This document shows, in pieces, positions 9,100 through 17,575 of a DNA stretch of 34,454 nt. The position numbers and the translations under genes were made by a program. The stretch comes from Candidatus Nitrosomaritimum aestuariumsis. Its GTDB lineage: Archaea > Thermoproteota > Nitrososphaeria > Nitrososphaerales > Nitrosopumilaceae. How positions within the stretch are numbered: the first letter of the stretch is position 1; every line of letters starts with the position of its first letter. Location of the stretch: NCBI GenBank assembly GCA_013867335.1, contig JACEMX010000146.1, forward strand, positions 1-34,454. Reading direction: 5' to 3'. The notes beneath the pieces are model-generated. The model ran no database searches, was not told the DNA's origin, and saw nothing but the letters and a program-made list of their open reading frames with translations.

Positions 9100-9189
9100 A
9101 GCGGGGTGGGGAAGTCAGACTATTTAGGGCTAGGTCATCCCGGCGGGCTCATAACCCGCAAATCAGTAGTTCAAATCTACTCCCCGCTA
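9100..9189 (+). tRNA. Initiator tRNA-Met (CAU) with a D-loop intron
   Basis: The acceptor stem AGCGGGG/CCCCGCT (9100-9106/9182-9188) has discriminator A9189. The anticodon arm is GCGGG-CTCATAA-CCCGC with CAU at 9150-9152, and the T arm is AGTAG-TTCAAAT-CTACT. The first pair A-T and three G-C pairs below the anticodon loop identify the initiator rather than elongator Met or Ile2. The D stem GGGA/TCCC encloses 25 nt, far too long for a D loop; removing 15 nt leaves a normal AGTCAGGTCA loop and a 75-nt tRNA. CCA is not encoded. The gene ends 1 nt before the stop codon of tiaS on the other strand. Confidence 0.93.
9119..9133 (+). other. Predicted 15-nt non-canonical tRNA intron
   Basis: AGTC (9113-9116) can pair with GGCT (9128-9131) as a four-pair helix with one G-T. 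It is flanked by 3-nt bulges AGA (9117-9119) and AGG (9132-9134), a bulge-helix-bulge arrangement. Cutting after the second base of each bulge excises 9119-9133 and joins the conserved G18 to G19. The outer helix is only partly paired, so this is a relaxed motif. Confidence 0.75.
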
Positions 9190-9190
9190 C

Positions 9191-10519
9191 TTAATTTTCA
9201 TATAAAGAGAACCACGAAGAAGAATTATCAAATTTAGAATTTTTGTTTGCTTTACCTATACGCGTAATAGGCCTACTGAGATGCCTATGAGCAGAAATAT
9301 CTGGAATGTATTGTTGTTTTTTTATTTTTCTAGGAATTTCTAAAGAGGTCTTTTTCTTGGCTGTTTTTCCGCATTTTACACATTTGTAACCTTGATTCTT
9401 TCCTTTTGATTTCATTTTTTTATTGCATTTTACACATAGAGGATTTGTTTGTGATATGTTTTTTTCAAGATTTAGTATCTGAATAAATTCTAGATTTAAT
9501 GTTCTAGGATGGGTTTTTGATGCCTTTCTTACACCACCTCCCACTCTTATTTTGTCTCCTTTAATCAAATTCAATCCAATCGAGGATAATCCTGTGGGTT
9601 GGTATATTGCGCAGTGTATTTCTATATTATCAACAGAAATTGAAAAAAATACATGTCCGCCTTTTTCGATTTTTGGAGTTGATGATACTATACCTGTGAC
9701 AATCCCAGATGCATATGGTTTGAGAGTAGTACTGGTCAAAGTATTTTTGAGATGATCACCTGTTCCCTGATTAGATTTGAATATCATGTGTCCATCTAAT
9801 TTTTCTTTAGTTTCAAGAATTTTTGTGGCCTCTAACAACGATTCAATTTTTTCTCCACGAACACCATAAAATACAGGATCAGGTCCATGAGGTGTAATTA
9901 GTACTCTGGATTTTTTATAATCAAAACTATTGAATGTGTGAGGAAATGTTTGTTGCTGCATTGTTTTTACACTTTGAGCAGAAATCTTTCTCTCTTTTCC
10001 AAACTTTGAGCGTTTTCTATAACTAAGTAATTCTAGTGTATGATCATCAAAATTATACCCAATGGCACCAATTGCACCAACAAGTCCTTGTCCATTACCC
10101 TTGTAAAAAACTTCAAGATTGTTTTTTGAGGCAAATTCTTTTGCATGGTTTCTGTTGATTAGTTGCCATAATGCCAATTCGCTGAATTCTGTGAATTTAG
10201 ATGGAATTGCTGTATTTTCATAAAATACAAGCCCAGGATTTGCCCCGTTTTTTGTGTCAGAGTATTTTGAAACAAAGTTTTTAATTTTATTTTTAATTTT
10301 TTCGGGATCCTCGGTTCTAATTTTTAGTGATACAGCCCCATTTCCGCGTGTTTTCCAAGGAATATTGGGGTTAAACCTAATTAATTTTGGATAATCTAAA
10401 AATTCTAAATCCTGCGTTTTCAAATAATTTACAATTTTGAAAGCCAAAAATGTAGTACACATTCCCTTTGGCGAGTCAGTATCATCAAAACCAATGTGAA
10501 GAACGGTTGAATTTTCCAT
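9191..10519 (-). CDS. tiaS: tRNA(Ile2) 2-agmatinylcytidine synthetase TiaS
   Basis: 442 residues. TiaS uses ATP and agmatine to modify C34 of tRNA-Ile2 (CAU), so that it reads AUA rather than AUG. The N-terminal HIGFDDTDSPKGMCTTF is the family signature. The middle has the TCKD/FLD-type regions (NGQGLVGAIGAIGY, LITPHGPDPVFYGVRGE). An OB-fold follows at about residues 270-350, then a zinc ribbon with CVKC and CVKCGK. The length is normal. The gene is convergent with the initiator tRNA, its stop lying 1 nt from the tRNA 3' end. Confidence 0.95.
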   Translation of the reverse strand: MENSTVLHIGFDDTDSPKGMCTTFLAFKIVNYLKTQDLEFLDYPKLIRFNPNIPWKTRGNGAVSLKIRTEDPEKIKNKIKNFVSKYSDTKNGANPGLVFYENTAIPSKFTEFSELALWQLINRNHAKEFASKNNLEVFYKGNGQGLVGAIGAIGYNFDDHTLELLSYRKRSKFGKERKISAQSVKTMQQQTFPHTFNSFDYKKSRVLITPHGPDPVFYGVRGEKIESLLEATKILETKEKLDGHMIFKSNQGTGDHLKNTLTSTTLKPYASGIVTGIVSSTPKIEKGGHVFFSISVDNIEIHCAIYQPTGLSSIGLNLIKGDKIRVGGGVRKASKTHPRTLNLEFIQILNLEKNISQTNPLCVKCNKKMKSKGKNQGYKCVKCGKTAKKKTSLEIPRKIKKQQYIPDISAHRHLSRPITRIGKANKNSKFDNSSSWFSLYEN

Positions 10520-10570
10520 GTATTCATAATTATTTGGCAGACATTTTTAGTTGTCGAGTTTTACAGTTGG

Positions 10571-10580
10571 TTTAAATTAA
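10571..10580 (+). promoter_or_regulatory. TATA box of dph2
   Basis: TTTAAATTAA is centred about 27 nt before the TTG at 10603. This supports leaderless initiation on TTG; the nearby ATG at 10616 is out of frame. Confidence 0.55.
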
Positions 10581-10602
10581 AATCACAATACTTGAAGTTG
10601 CC

Positions 10603-11598
10603 TTGATAGTAATAGATGAAAAAAGGATTTTTGAAGAAATTAAATCAAAACAGCCAGCTTCAGTATCCTTGAATGGACCAGATGGAATTTTACCTCAAAT
10701 CCAAGAAACTGCTACCAATATTACAAAAAAATTTGGCATTCCAGCATATGTTTTGGCCGATACCACATGGGGAACATGTGATTTGAATTCAAATGCAGGA
10801 AAAATTTTAGGAACTGGTATTCAATTTAATGTAGGACATACAATTAACACTGAATCTATTGAGAAAAATGTAATTTTAATTGATGCCTTTGATGATGTAA
10901 ATTTTGATAGTGTTGCAAACAAATGTGCAAAAATATTATCTGGAAAAACTATTGGGCTTGTAACAGACAGCCAGCACCTTCATCAAATGGATAATGTAAA
11001 GAAAATTTTAACTGATAATGGTGTTGATGTGAAAATTGGAAAAGGTGGCGGACAATTAAATGATGGTCAAGTCTTTGGATGTGAATTTTATCCTGCAACT
11101 AAGCTCAAAGAGAAAGTAGATGCATATGTCTTCTTAGGACAAAGTAATTTCCATGCATCAGGAATAGCATTATCAACAAACAAACCCACATATGTTTTGG
11201 ATCCATATTTCAATGAAGTAAGAGAAATTACTGAATTTGCTCAGAAATTAAAAAAGAAAGCAACACTTGCAATTTACAAAGCAGCAGAAGCAAAAACATT
11301 TGGAATAATTGTTGGACTCAAAGAAGGACAGTTATCAAAATTATTTGCATTAGAATTCAAAAAGCAATTAGAAAAAGAAGGTAAAGAAGTTCAATTGTTT
11401 GCATTAACTGATATTACAAGCGATAGGCTAAACAACCTAAAGGGAATAGATGCCTTCATTCAGGTAGCATGTCCAAGAATATCTACTGACAATCAATTTG
11501 ATAAACCAGTTTTATCTTCCCCCCAGGCAAATGCTCTTTTGAGATTATTAAGAAATGAAAGTCTTCAAGAGTATTTCGAATTACCTCATTGGCTATAA
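10603..11598 (+). CDS. dph2: Diphthamide synthesis enzyme Dph2 (radical-SAM-like 3-amino-3-carboxypropyl transferase)
   Basis: 331 residues. It transfers the 3-amino-3-carboxypropyl group of SAM to a histidine of translation factor aEF2, the first step of diphthamide synthesis. The three cysteines that hold the [4Fe-4S] cluster are visible at Cys59 (TTWGTC), Cys160 (GQVFGC) and Cys290 (QVACPRIST), one in each of the three similar domains. The length matches archaeal Dph2. It starts with TTG and has a well-placed TATA element. It is convergent with the TPR gene, leaving 2 nt between stops. Confidence 0.94.
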   Translation: MIVIDEKRIFEEIKSKQPASVSLNGPDGILPQIQETATNITKKFGIPAYVLADTTWGTCDLNSNAGKILGTGIQFNVGHTINTESIEKNVILIDAFDDVNFDSVANKCAKILSGKTIGLVTDSQHLHQMDNVKKILTDNGVDVKIGKGGGQLNDGQVFGCEFYPATKLKEKVDAYVFLGQSNFHASGIALSTNKPTYVLDPYFNEVREITEFAQKLKKKATLAIYKAAEAKTFGIIVGLKEGQLSKLFALEFKKQLEKEGKEVQLFALTDITSDRLNNLKGIDAFIQVACPRISTDNQFDKPVLSSPQANALLRLLRNESLQEYFELPHWL

Positions 11599-11600
11599 AA

Positions 11601-12200
11601 TTAGGAGAATAAGCTTTGATATCTAGGATCATTTGTAAGATTTTCAAAAAACTTTGATTTTTTTGCTTTGATTTTGTATTGATTTCCCTGAGAGATTGAA
11701 TTTTTTAAATTATCAAGAGCTTCTTCTATTTGAGATAGCATGATTAGATTACATGCTTTGTCAAACAAAACATCTCCATTGTTGGGATAATCCTCTAAAA
11801 TTTTATTACAGCATAAAATAGAGTCTTGAAATTTTTCCATTGAAAGTAGGATTCTTTCTTTATGATACAAAGCAATATTGTATTTGGGATTATTCTCTAA
11901 AATTTCATCACATAAAGATACTGCTTCTGGAAGATTTCCTTTTTTTCTCAGAGAAGAGATCTTGTTTACAAGTACCGGAATATCCTTAGAATCTAATTTT
12001 AATGCAGCATCATAGCATTGTATAGCAGAGTCATAATCTTTGAGTTTGCTTAGTGCATACCCTTTATTGTTTAAACATGCCAAATGGTTTGGATTTTCAT
12101 TTAGAATTTTGTCGTAGTAAGTTATTGCCTCTTGTAATTTTCCGTGTAAGAATAATCTGTTGGCTTCATCTAAAATTGAATCAATTTTGGGATCAGTCAT
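11601..12200 (-). CDS. Tetratricopeptide repeat protein
   Basis: About 199 residues made of roughly five degenerate TPR units. Examples are LFLHGKLQEAITYYDKIL, ACLNNKGYALSKLKDYDSA, YDAALKLD, SLCDEILENNPKYNIAL and CCNKILEDYPNNGDVL. There is no signal peptide or membrane segment, so it is probably a cytoplasmic protein-binding scaffold; partners are unknown. The ATG at 12200 is preferred over an in-frame TTG at 12206. It follows the dehydrogenase gene by about 13 nt, so they probably share a transcript. No enzymatic motif is seen. Confidence 0.85.
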   Translation of the reverse strand: MTDPKIDSILDEANRLFLHGKLQEAITYYDKILNENPNHLACLNNKGYALSKLKDYDSAIQCYDAALKLDSKDIPVLVNKISSLRKKGNLPEAVSLCDEILENNPKYNIALYHKERILLSMEKFQDSILCCNKILEDYPNNGDVLFDKACNLIMLSQIEEALDNLKNSISQGNQYKIKAKKSKFFENLTNDPRYQSLFS

Positions 12201-12213
12201 AATCAAATCAGGA

Positions 12214-13284
12214 TTATGGCTTCATTAGGATTTTTCCAAAAAGACCCTTACCTTTGAGCATTTTGTTATGCGCTTCAGGTGCCTGTTCTAGGGAATAAAC
12301 TGAATCAATTATGGCTTTTATTTTTCCTTGTGACATCCAAAATAATCCCTGCTCTAATTCTGCTCTTGTTCCTTGAGTAGAACCTAAAATGTTAATTCCT
12401 TTAAAGAAGATGTGTCGTAAATCAGTTTTTGCCATATACCCAGTAGTAGCTCCCGTCGTTACAATTGTCGCACCGTATTTGAGTAAAGTTAACTCCTTGT
12501 TCCAATGATTTCCGCCAATGTGTTCAAAGATTACATCGATACCAGGAATATCACCGAAAGGCTTTGTAATTTTTTTTGAAATAGCTCGTACCTCTTTATG
12601 CCAATCTTCTTTTCTATGATCTACTGCATAATCTGCTCCTAATTCTTTTAATTTATTCAGCTTATCAGGACTGGCAGTTGCAATAACAGTACATCCAAAC
12701 AGTTTGGCAATTTGAATACCAAAACTTCCTACTCCAGAACTTCCTCCCATTACCAACACAAGTTGTCCGGGTTGAATTTTTGCTCGACCTACAAGCATAT
12801 GCCATGAAGTCAATAGGGTCATAGAAGCTGCAGCAGCTTCATCATAAGTTACATTTTCAGGGATTTTTACGACATTTACTTCTGGTAGATGAGTTACTTC
12901 GCAGTATCCTCCCCAAAGTGGACCAGTTTCAAATCCCCAAATTTTCCTTTTTTTACAATTGTATTCTTCCCCTTTGGTACATGTTTTACATACTCTACAT
13001 GACATGTTTCCATGGGATACTACCCTGTCTCCAACCTTGATATTTTTTACATCGTCTCCTATGGCAATTACTTCCCCGGCAGCATCGGTTCCAGAAATAT
13101 GTGGTAGAGGAATTGCTAATGGTTTTCCTCTCATTCCCCAAATATCGTCATAATTTAATGCCGCTGCTTTTACCTTGAAAATAACCTCATTTGGCTTCGG
13201 TTTAGGCTCAGGAATATCCTTAATTTTTAAAATTTTGGAAAAATCGTCATCTGTAGTATATTCGTCATATACCAAGGCCTTCAT
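12214..13284 (-). CDS. Zinc-type medium-chain dehydrogenase/reductase, crotonyl-CoA reductase-like
   Basis: 356 residues: an N-terminal GroES-like domain and a C-terminal Rossmann domain (VMGGSSGVGSFGIQIAK). Structural-zinc cysteines are in SCRVCKTCTKGEEYNC. Several motifs recall crotonyl-CoA carboxylase/reductases and archaeal acryloyl-CoA reductases: IWGFETGPLWGGY, LLTSWHMLVGRA, DVIFEHIGG and TTGATTGYMAKTDLRH. An NAD(P)H-dependent enoyl-CoA or quinone reductase is plausible; acryloyl-CoA reductase of the 3-hydroxypropionate/4-hydroxybutyrate cycle is a specific possibility. Family membership is firm, the substrate inferred. Confidence 0.88.
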   Translation of the reverse strand: MKALVYDEYTTDDDFSKILKIKDIPEPKPKPNEVIFKVKAAALNYDDIWGMRGKPLAIPLPHISGTDAAGEVIAIGDDVKNIKVGDRVVSHGNMSCRVCKTCTKGEEYNCKKRKIWGFETGPLWGGYCEVTHLPEVNVVKIPENVTYDEAAAASMTLLTSWHMLVGRAKIQPGQLVLVMGGSSGVGSFGIQIAKLFGCTVIATASPDKLNKLKELGADYAVDHRKEDWHKEVRAISKKITKPFGDIPGIDVIFEHIGGNHWNKELTLLKYGATIVTTGATTGYMAKTDLRHIFFKGINILGSTQGTRAELEQGLFWMSQGKIKAIIDSVYSLEQAPEAHNKMLKGKGLFGKILMKP

Positions 13285-13306
13285 GATTTTTCTGAATTGT
13301 TTTGTA

Positions 13307-13314
13307 GTTATATG
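13307..13314 (-). promoter_or_regulatory. TATA box of the MDR dehydrogenase gene
   Basis: CATATAAC on the minus strand is centred about 26 nt before the ATG at 13284, consistent with a leaderless transcript. Confidence 0.55.
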
Positions 13315-13330
13315 ATTTCCTAAGATGAAC

Positions 13331-13348
13331 TATAAACAATTATAATCA
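13331..13348 (+). promoter_or_regulatory. TATA elements of csl4
   Basis: TATAAAC (13331) and TATAATCA (13341-13348) precede the ATG at 13368; the second is centred about 24 nt upstream. Together with 13307-13314 this forms a compact divergent promoter region. Confidence 0.5.
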
Positions 13349-13367
13349 TAAAAATGAGAATGAAATC

Positions 13368-13919
13368 ATGTCAGAGTCCACTGTAATTCCTGGAGATAAA
13401 ATCGCATCAATTGAAGAATATGAATCTGGACACAATACATTTGATGATGGAGATATGGTTCGTGCATCTACTGTAGGTGAGAAAATTCTTGATAAATCAA
13501 CTCGTGTTGCTAGCGTAAAACATCCTAGACTTTTGTCTATCCCCAGAGTTGGTGATATTGTAACAGGAACAGTTGTTGCAGTGATGTCTTCAATGATTGC
13601 AGTGTCTATCGACTACATTAATGGAAAACCAACAACATCTAAGGTAGAATGTGTTTGCTCTACAAGAAACATTAGAAGAAAGAATATTGCATTGGCAAAT
13701 GATATAGTAACTCTAAAAATTTTAAATCATCTTAATGGAACCATCCATGCAACTATTGATGAATCTCAATTAGGTGTACTATTTACAAAATGCAGAAAGT
13801 GTGGAGGAAAAGTTGTTCCAATGCGTGATGCCATTAAATGTACTGAATGTGCATGGATTGATGAAAGAAAACTTTCATCAAACTTTGGCAACGGTGATTT
13901 TGTTCATCTTAGAGATTAA
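13368..13919 (+). CDS. csl4: Archaeal exosome RNA-binding subunit Csl4
   Basis: 183 residues. Csl4 is a cap subunit of the archaeal exosome that helps guide RNA into the Rrp41-Rrp42 ring. An N-terminal domain (VIPGDKIASIEEY) is followed by an S1 RNA-binding domain (PRVGDIVTGTVVAVMSSMIA, about residues 60-140). The C-terminal zinc ribbon has CRKCGG and CTEC. The length and domain order are typical. pheA follows after 3 nt, so the two are probably cotranscribed although functionally unrelated. Confidence 0.94.
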   Translation: MSESTVIPGDKIASIEEYESGHNTFDDGDMVRASTVGEKILDKSTRVASVKHPRLLSIPRVGDIVTGTVVAVMSSMIAVSIDYINGKPTTSKVECVCSTRNIRRKNIALANDIVTLKILNHLNGTIHATIDESQLGVLFTKCRKCGGKVVPMRDAIKCTECAWIDERKLSSNFGNGDFVHLRD

Positions 13920-13922
13920 GAA

Positions 13923-14738
13923 ATGACAAAAGTATCGTTCCAAGGGGAGCGAGGTGCATACAGTGAAGCTGCAGCAAGATCCTTTTTCGTAGATGATATT
14001 GAAACAGTTCCTCTTCCAACTTTTTCAGAGGTTTTAGAAAGTACAGTAAATGACAATACAGACTATTCAGTTTTACCTGTAGAAAATTCTCTAGAAGGAA
14101 GTGTTGGGGAAAGCTACGACTTGCTAAATACAACTTCTTTGAATGTGATGGGTGAAATTTATCATAGAATTGAGCATTGTTTGATTGGAAACGGAAAGTT
14201 AGAAGATATTGATACTGTTTATTCTCATCCTCAAGCTTTGGGTCAATGTAGAGACTTTATCCAGAGACATCATATGAAAACAGTTCCCACTTATGATACA
14301 GCAGGTAGTGTTAGAATAATCAAAGAGATAGGAAAAGGTAGTAATTCATGTATTGCAAGTAAAACCGCCTCTGAAATTTACCAAATGCCTGTAATTGAAG
14401 AAAATATTGCAGATACAACGAATAACTATACTAGATTTTTGGTGTTATCCAAAAACGAAAGCCAAGAAACTGGGAAGGATAAGACGTCAATAATTTTTTC
14501 AATAAAACATGAACCAGGTTCACTTTTTAGAATAATAGAGAATTTTCATATTTTTAATGTCAATTTAACAAAGATTGAATCAAGACCAACCAAAGCTACA
14601 AACTGGGAATACAATTTCTATGTAGATTTTGAAGGTCATGCAAAAAACCAACAAATTGCAGAAATGCTTGAAAAAATTAAAGCAGATACTATGTTTATGA
14701 AAATTCTAGGATCTTATCCTTCTGCAAAATTGGATTAG
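13923..14738 (+). CDS. pheA: Prephenate dehydratase PheA
   Basis: 271 residues. It converts prephenate to phenylpyruvate in phenylalanine synthesis. The catalytic domain (residues 1-180) has SFQGERGAYSEAAA, PVENSLEGSVGESYDLL, YSHPQALGQCRDF and the TRFLVLSK motif near the active site. A C-terminal ACT domain with KIESRPTK binds phenylalanine for feedback control. No chorismate mutase domain is attached. The last 4 bases overlap the stop of the convergent membrane-protein gene. Confidence 0.95.
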   Translation: MTKVSFQGERGAYSEAAARSFFVDDIETVPLPTFSEVLESTVNDNTDYSVLPVENSLEGSVGESYDLLNTTSLNVMGEIYHRIEHCLIGNGKLEDIDTVYSHPQALGQCRDFIQRHHMKTVPTYDTAGSVRIIKEIGKGSNSCIASKTASEIYQMPVIEENIADTTNNYTRFLVLSKNESQETGKDKTSIIFSIKHEPGSLFRIIENFHIFNVNLTKIESRPTKATNWEYNFYVDFEGHAKNQQIAEMLEKIKADTMFMKILGSYPSAKLD

Positions 14739-15202
14739 AATCCTTTTGGTTTTCTTAGAGTAAAGCCCATACTAAATCCAATTATAACCATACCAGAAAT
14801 GATCACCATAAGATCATATGTAAACCAAATTGGCTCAGAACTTCGTACCAATTTTCCTGTTATTGTTAGTTCTGAATTTCCAGTATTTTGTATTTTTATT
14901 TTAGTTTCCCCGTCTTCAGAATGTTCCCAATTTAATTGCAATTCTTTTTTGTATGATGTATTAGGAATTTGATATCCATCACCTGGACTTTGAAGAGTAA
15001 GATCAAATGCATCACCAGAAATATTCATGATTTGTGTGGTTCCAATTGGCGCGGGAATAGTGTAAGATATGGATTCTCCAATCTCAACAGTGTAATTTTC
15101 ATCGATCATAAGGGGTCCAATGTGATTTACCAAAGAAACAACACCAATTCCAATTATCACTGCACCGGCGATTAGTCCAATTATAGTCCGTTTTGATAAC
15201 AC
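14735..15202 (-). CDS. Small membrane protein with extracytoplasmic beta domain, function unknown
   Basis: 155 residues. A membrane segment lies at about residues 8-28 (IIGLIAGAVIIGIGVVSLV) and another near the C-terminus (LMVIISGMVIIGFSMGFTL), followed by a short basic tail. The intervening 100 residues are polar and beta-rich, with patterns such as YTVEIGESISYTI and KIQNTGNSELTITGKLV, so they probably fold outside the cell. It starts with GTG and has a TATA-like box 26 nt upstream. I do not recognise a family; it resembles cell-surface accessory proteins only in general layout. Confidence 0.75.
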   Translation of the reverse strand: MLSKRTIIGLIAGAVIIGIGVVSLVNHIGPLMIDENYTVEIGESISYTIPAPIGTTQIMNISGDAFDLTLQSPGDGYQIPNTSYKKELQLNWEHSEDGETKIKIQNTGNSELTITGKLVRSSEPIWFTYDLMVIISGMVIIGFSMGFTLRKPKGF

Positions 15203-15224
15203 AGCTTTATGGTTTGAGATACTG

Positions 15225-15232
15225 CTTAAAAA
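15225..15232 (-). promoter_or_regulatory. TATA box of the membrane-protein gene
   Basis: TTTTTAAG on the minus strand is centred about 26 nt before GTG 15202 and supports that start. It lies just upstream of the gene, between it and the end of guaB. Confidence 0.5.
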
Positions 15233-15237
15233 ATTAA

Positions 15238-16671
15238 CTACATCACAGAAACATCATGAGGTTGACTTTCTGCAAAGCCGGCCCTTGACATTTTGATAAA
15301 TTCAGCATTTTCCTGCATTTGAGCAAGGGTATGAGCACCACAATAACTTAGACCAGAACGAACTCCTCCTGTTAGTTGCTTTAGGATATCAGTTACTGTG
15401 CCTTTGTATGGAACCATTGCCTCAACTCCTTCGGCAACATAATCATTAAGATCATCATCAAAGGAGACTGAGCCTGTTTCTTTTGATTTTCTGCCAAGAG
15501 AAGCACCTAATGAAGCCATACCACGATAAACTTTGAATCGTTTTCCGTTTTTAGTCAATACTGTTCCTGGGGACTCGTCTGTTCCGCCTAGCATACTTCC
15601 AACCATTACAGAGGATGCACCTGCTGCTAAGGCCTTTGTTGCATCACCAGAAGTTCTTGTTCCTCCATCAGAAATTATGGGAATTCCGTAATCTCTTCCT
15701 ACTTTTGCACAATCCATTACTGCAGTTAATTGTGGTACACCAGATCCAGTGATAACTCGAGTAATACAAATTGAACCAGAACCTACTCCAACTTTTACGG
15801 CATCAACACCTGCTTTAATCAAATCTTCTGCTCCTTGAGCTGTTGCAATGTTTCCTGCAATTAATTCACAATCTGGAAATGCTTTTTTGATATTTTGAAC
15901 TGTACTGATTGCATTTTCGCTATGTCCGTGTGCAATGTCCACTACCAATACATCAGTTCCTGCATCCAACAATGCCTCTGTTCTTTCCAAAAAGTCTCCC
16001 TTAACACCCACTGCAGCTCCAACAAGAGGTCTTCCCTTTTTGTCCTTTGATGCAGAAGGATAATCCTCAATGTTTGTAATGTCTTTGCTGGTGATAAGAC
16101 CTGTGATTAGTCCAGATTCATCAACTAGAGGTAGTTTTTCAATTTTATGATTATGTAAAGTCTCTTTTGCTTCTTCTAGACTAATTCCAGGTTTTGCAGT
16201 AACTAAATCGGTAGACATTACATCTTTGATTAAACTAGAATTATTTTTCTCAAACAGTAAATCACGGTCAGTAACAATTCCTACAAGTTTAGAGTTAGAG
16301 TCAACTACCAAAAGTCCAGACACTTCTTTTTCTTCTGCCGAATCTATGGCATCTTGAACGGTTTTGTCCTGATTAATTGTATAAGGATTTTCGATAATCA
16401 CACTTCCAGCTCTTTTGACCTTTAGAACCTCGTTTGCCTGTTCTTTGATTGTTAGAAATCTGTGAATAATTCCAATACCTCCCGCACGAGCCATAGTTAC
16501 AGCCATAGCAGATTCTGTGACGGTGTCCATATTGGCACTAACAAATGGAATGTTAATGGAGATATTTCTTGATAATTTTGTGCTTAAATTGGTTTGAGAT
16601 CGGCTAGTAATATCTGAATATTTGGGTACAAGAAGAACATCGTCAAAAGTTAATCCTTCTTTGAATTCCAA
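15238..16671 (-). CDS. guaB: Inosine-5'-monophosphate dehydrogenase GuaB
   Basis: 477 residues. It oxidises IMP to XMP with NAD+, the first committed step to GMP. The N-terminal [15 protein letters not shown] is characteristic. Two CBS domains occupy roughly residues 90-210 ([24 protein letters not shown]). The catalytic Cys loop is [16 protein letters not shown], phosphate-binding [16 protein letters not shown] follows, and [10 protein letters not shown] precedes the flap. The start is TTG with TATA-like elements upstream inside the end of folP. GuaA, the next enzyme, is encoded at 18942-20465. Confidence 0.95.
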   Translation of the reverse strand: MEFKEGLTFDDVLLVPKYSDITSRSQTNLSTKLSRNISINIPFVSANMDTVTESAMAVTMARAGGIGIIHRFLTIKEQANEVLKVKRAGSVIIENPYTINQDKTVQDAIDSAEEKEVSGLLVVDSNSKLVGIVTDRDLLFEKNNSSLIKDVMSTDLVTAKPGISLEEAKETLHNHKIEKLPLVDESGLITGLITSKDITNIEDYPSASKDKKGRPLVGAAVGVKGDFLERTEALLDAGTDVLVVDIAHGHSENAISTVQNIKKAFPDCELIAGNIATAQGAEDLIKAGVDAVKVGVGSGSICITRVITGSGVPQLTAVMDCAKVGRDYGIPIISDGGTRTSGDATKALAAGASSVMVGSMLGGTDESPGTVLTKNGKRFKVYRGMASLGASLGRKSKETGSVSFDDDLNDYVAEGVEAMVPYKGTVTDILKQLTGGVRSGLSYCGAHTLAQMQENAEFIKMSRAGFAESQPHDVSVM

Positions 16672-16690
16672 CTAAACCTTGTTAAGAAAG

Positions 16691-16707
16691 TAAAATATTG
16701 ATTATAA
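16691..16707 (-). promoter_or_regulatory. Putative guaB promoter
   Basis: CAATATTTTA (16691-16700) and TTATAATC (16700-16707) on the minus strand lie 24-33 nt before TTG 16671. They support initiation on TTG, since no ATG or GTG is available nearby. Confidence 0.45.
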
Positions 16708-17568
16708 GCCTTTGTTTCTCTTAGAGAGTTTTGATGCCACCAAAACCGCATCTTTTGTCTCCGATACATTATGCGTTCGTATAATATCAGCACCATTCAG
16801 AACAGAGACTACTTCAGCTGCAATAGATCCAAAGAGTCGATCAGAAGGATTTTCTTTTTGTAAAATTTTTCCAATTACAGATTTATTTGAAACAGAGATC
16901 AAAAGTGGGTATTTTTCTTTTATTGATTTTAGATTTTGTAGCACTTTGAGATCTCTCTTATACCAATCTGATCGTATTTTTGTAAAAAATTTACCTTCTC
17001 CAGATTTTCTAAAAAATCCAATTGCCGGATCTAAAACAATTTTGTTAGAAGGAAAATTAACTTTTTTTGAAATAGCCAGACTTTGCCTGAGAAGAGTTTT
17101 CGTTGAGGATACTGGATCCCCTGTTACTAATTTGGTGTCAAATGCACATAAAATTAATGATGGGTTGTAATTGGATATCACTTTGATCATTTTACTATCA
17201 TATTTTAATCCAGAAATATCGTTGATAATATCAACACCAAGCTCAAGTGCAGAATTTGCTACTGCTGCTCTGCATGTATCTACAGAAATAGGAAGATTAG
17301 AAACGTTTTGAATAATTTTAATTGCTTTAGAAATTCTGCTAAATTCTTCTTTTTCAGAAATCAAAGTTGACAGATATGGTGCGGTGGACATTCCTCCAAC
17401 ATCAATAAAATCTGCACCATCTAGTTCCATTTCTTTGATGGTGTTTGAGATAGATTGTTTTGATGTTTTTATGGATTTTTTGTAAAATGACTCAGAACTA
17501 GTGTTTAGTATACCCATAATACGGACTGGGTTGGTTCCACCTATGCCTACATTACCTAGTTTTGTCAT
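16702..17568 (-). CDS. folP: Dihydropteroate synthase-like protein (FolP family)
   Basis: 288 residues with the DHPS TIM-barrel motifs: IMGILNTSSESFY, GADFIDVGGMSTAP, VDTCRAAVANSALE, DIINDISGLKYD, LDPAIGFF and the C-terminal RTHNVSETKDAV. Two usual motifs are altered: the MH motif after strand 4 is LILCAFDTK, and the SRK loop is VSNKSVIG. The family joins a pterin pyrophosphate to an aminobenzoate-type acceptor in folate or methanopterin synthesis; which pterin is made here is not shown. The divergent pterin pyrophosphokinase gene mptE begins 7 nt away, supporting a pterin role. Confidence 0.88.
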   Translation of the reverse strand: MTKLGNVGIGGTNPVRIMGILNTSSESFYKKSIKTSKQSISNTIKEMELDGADFIDVGGMSTAPYLSTLISEKEEFSRISKAIKIIQNVSNLPISVDTCRAAVANSALELGVDIINDISGLKYDSKMIKVISNYNPSLILCAFDTKLVTGDPVSSTKTLLRQSLAISKKVNFPSNKIVLDPAIGFFRKSGEGKFFTKIRSDWYKRDLKVLQNLKSIKEKYPLLISVSNKSVIGKILQKENPSDRLFGSIAAEVVSVLNGADIIRTHNVSETKDAVLVASKLSKRNKGL

Positions 17569-17575
17569 ATGATTT

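Noticed and set aside
9100-9189. tRNA as tRNA-Ile2 (CAU), the substrate of adjacent tiaS
   Set aside because: The A1-T72 pair and the three G-C pairs next to the anticodon loop are initiator features; proximity to tiaS appears coincidental.
9100-9189. Integration site or island boundary at the tRNA gene
   Set aside because: No duplicated tRNA end, integrase or composition change is seen on either side.
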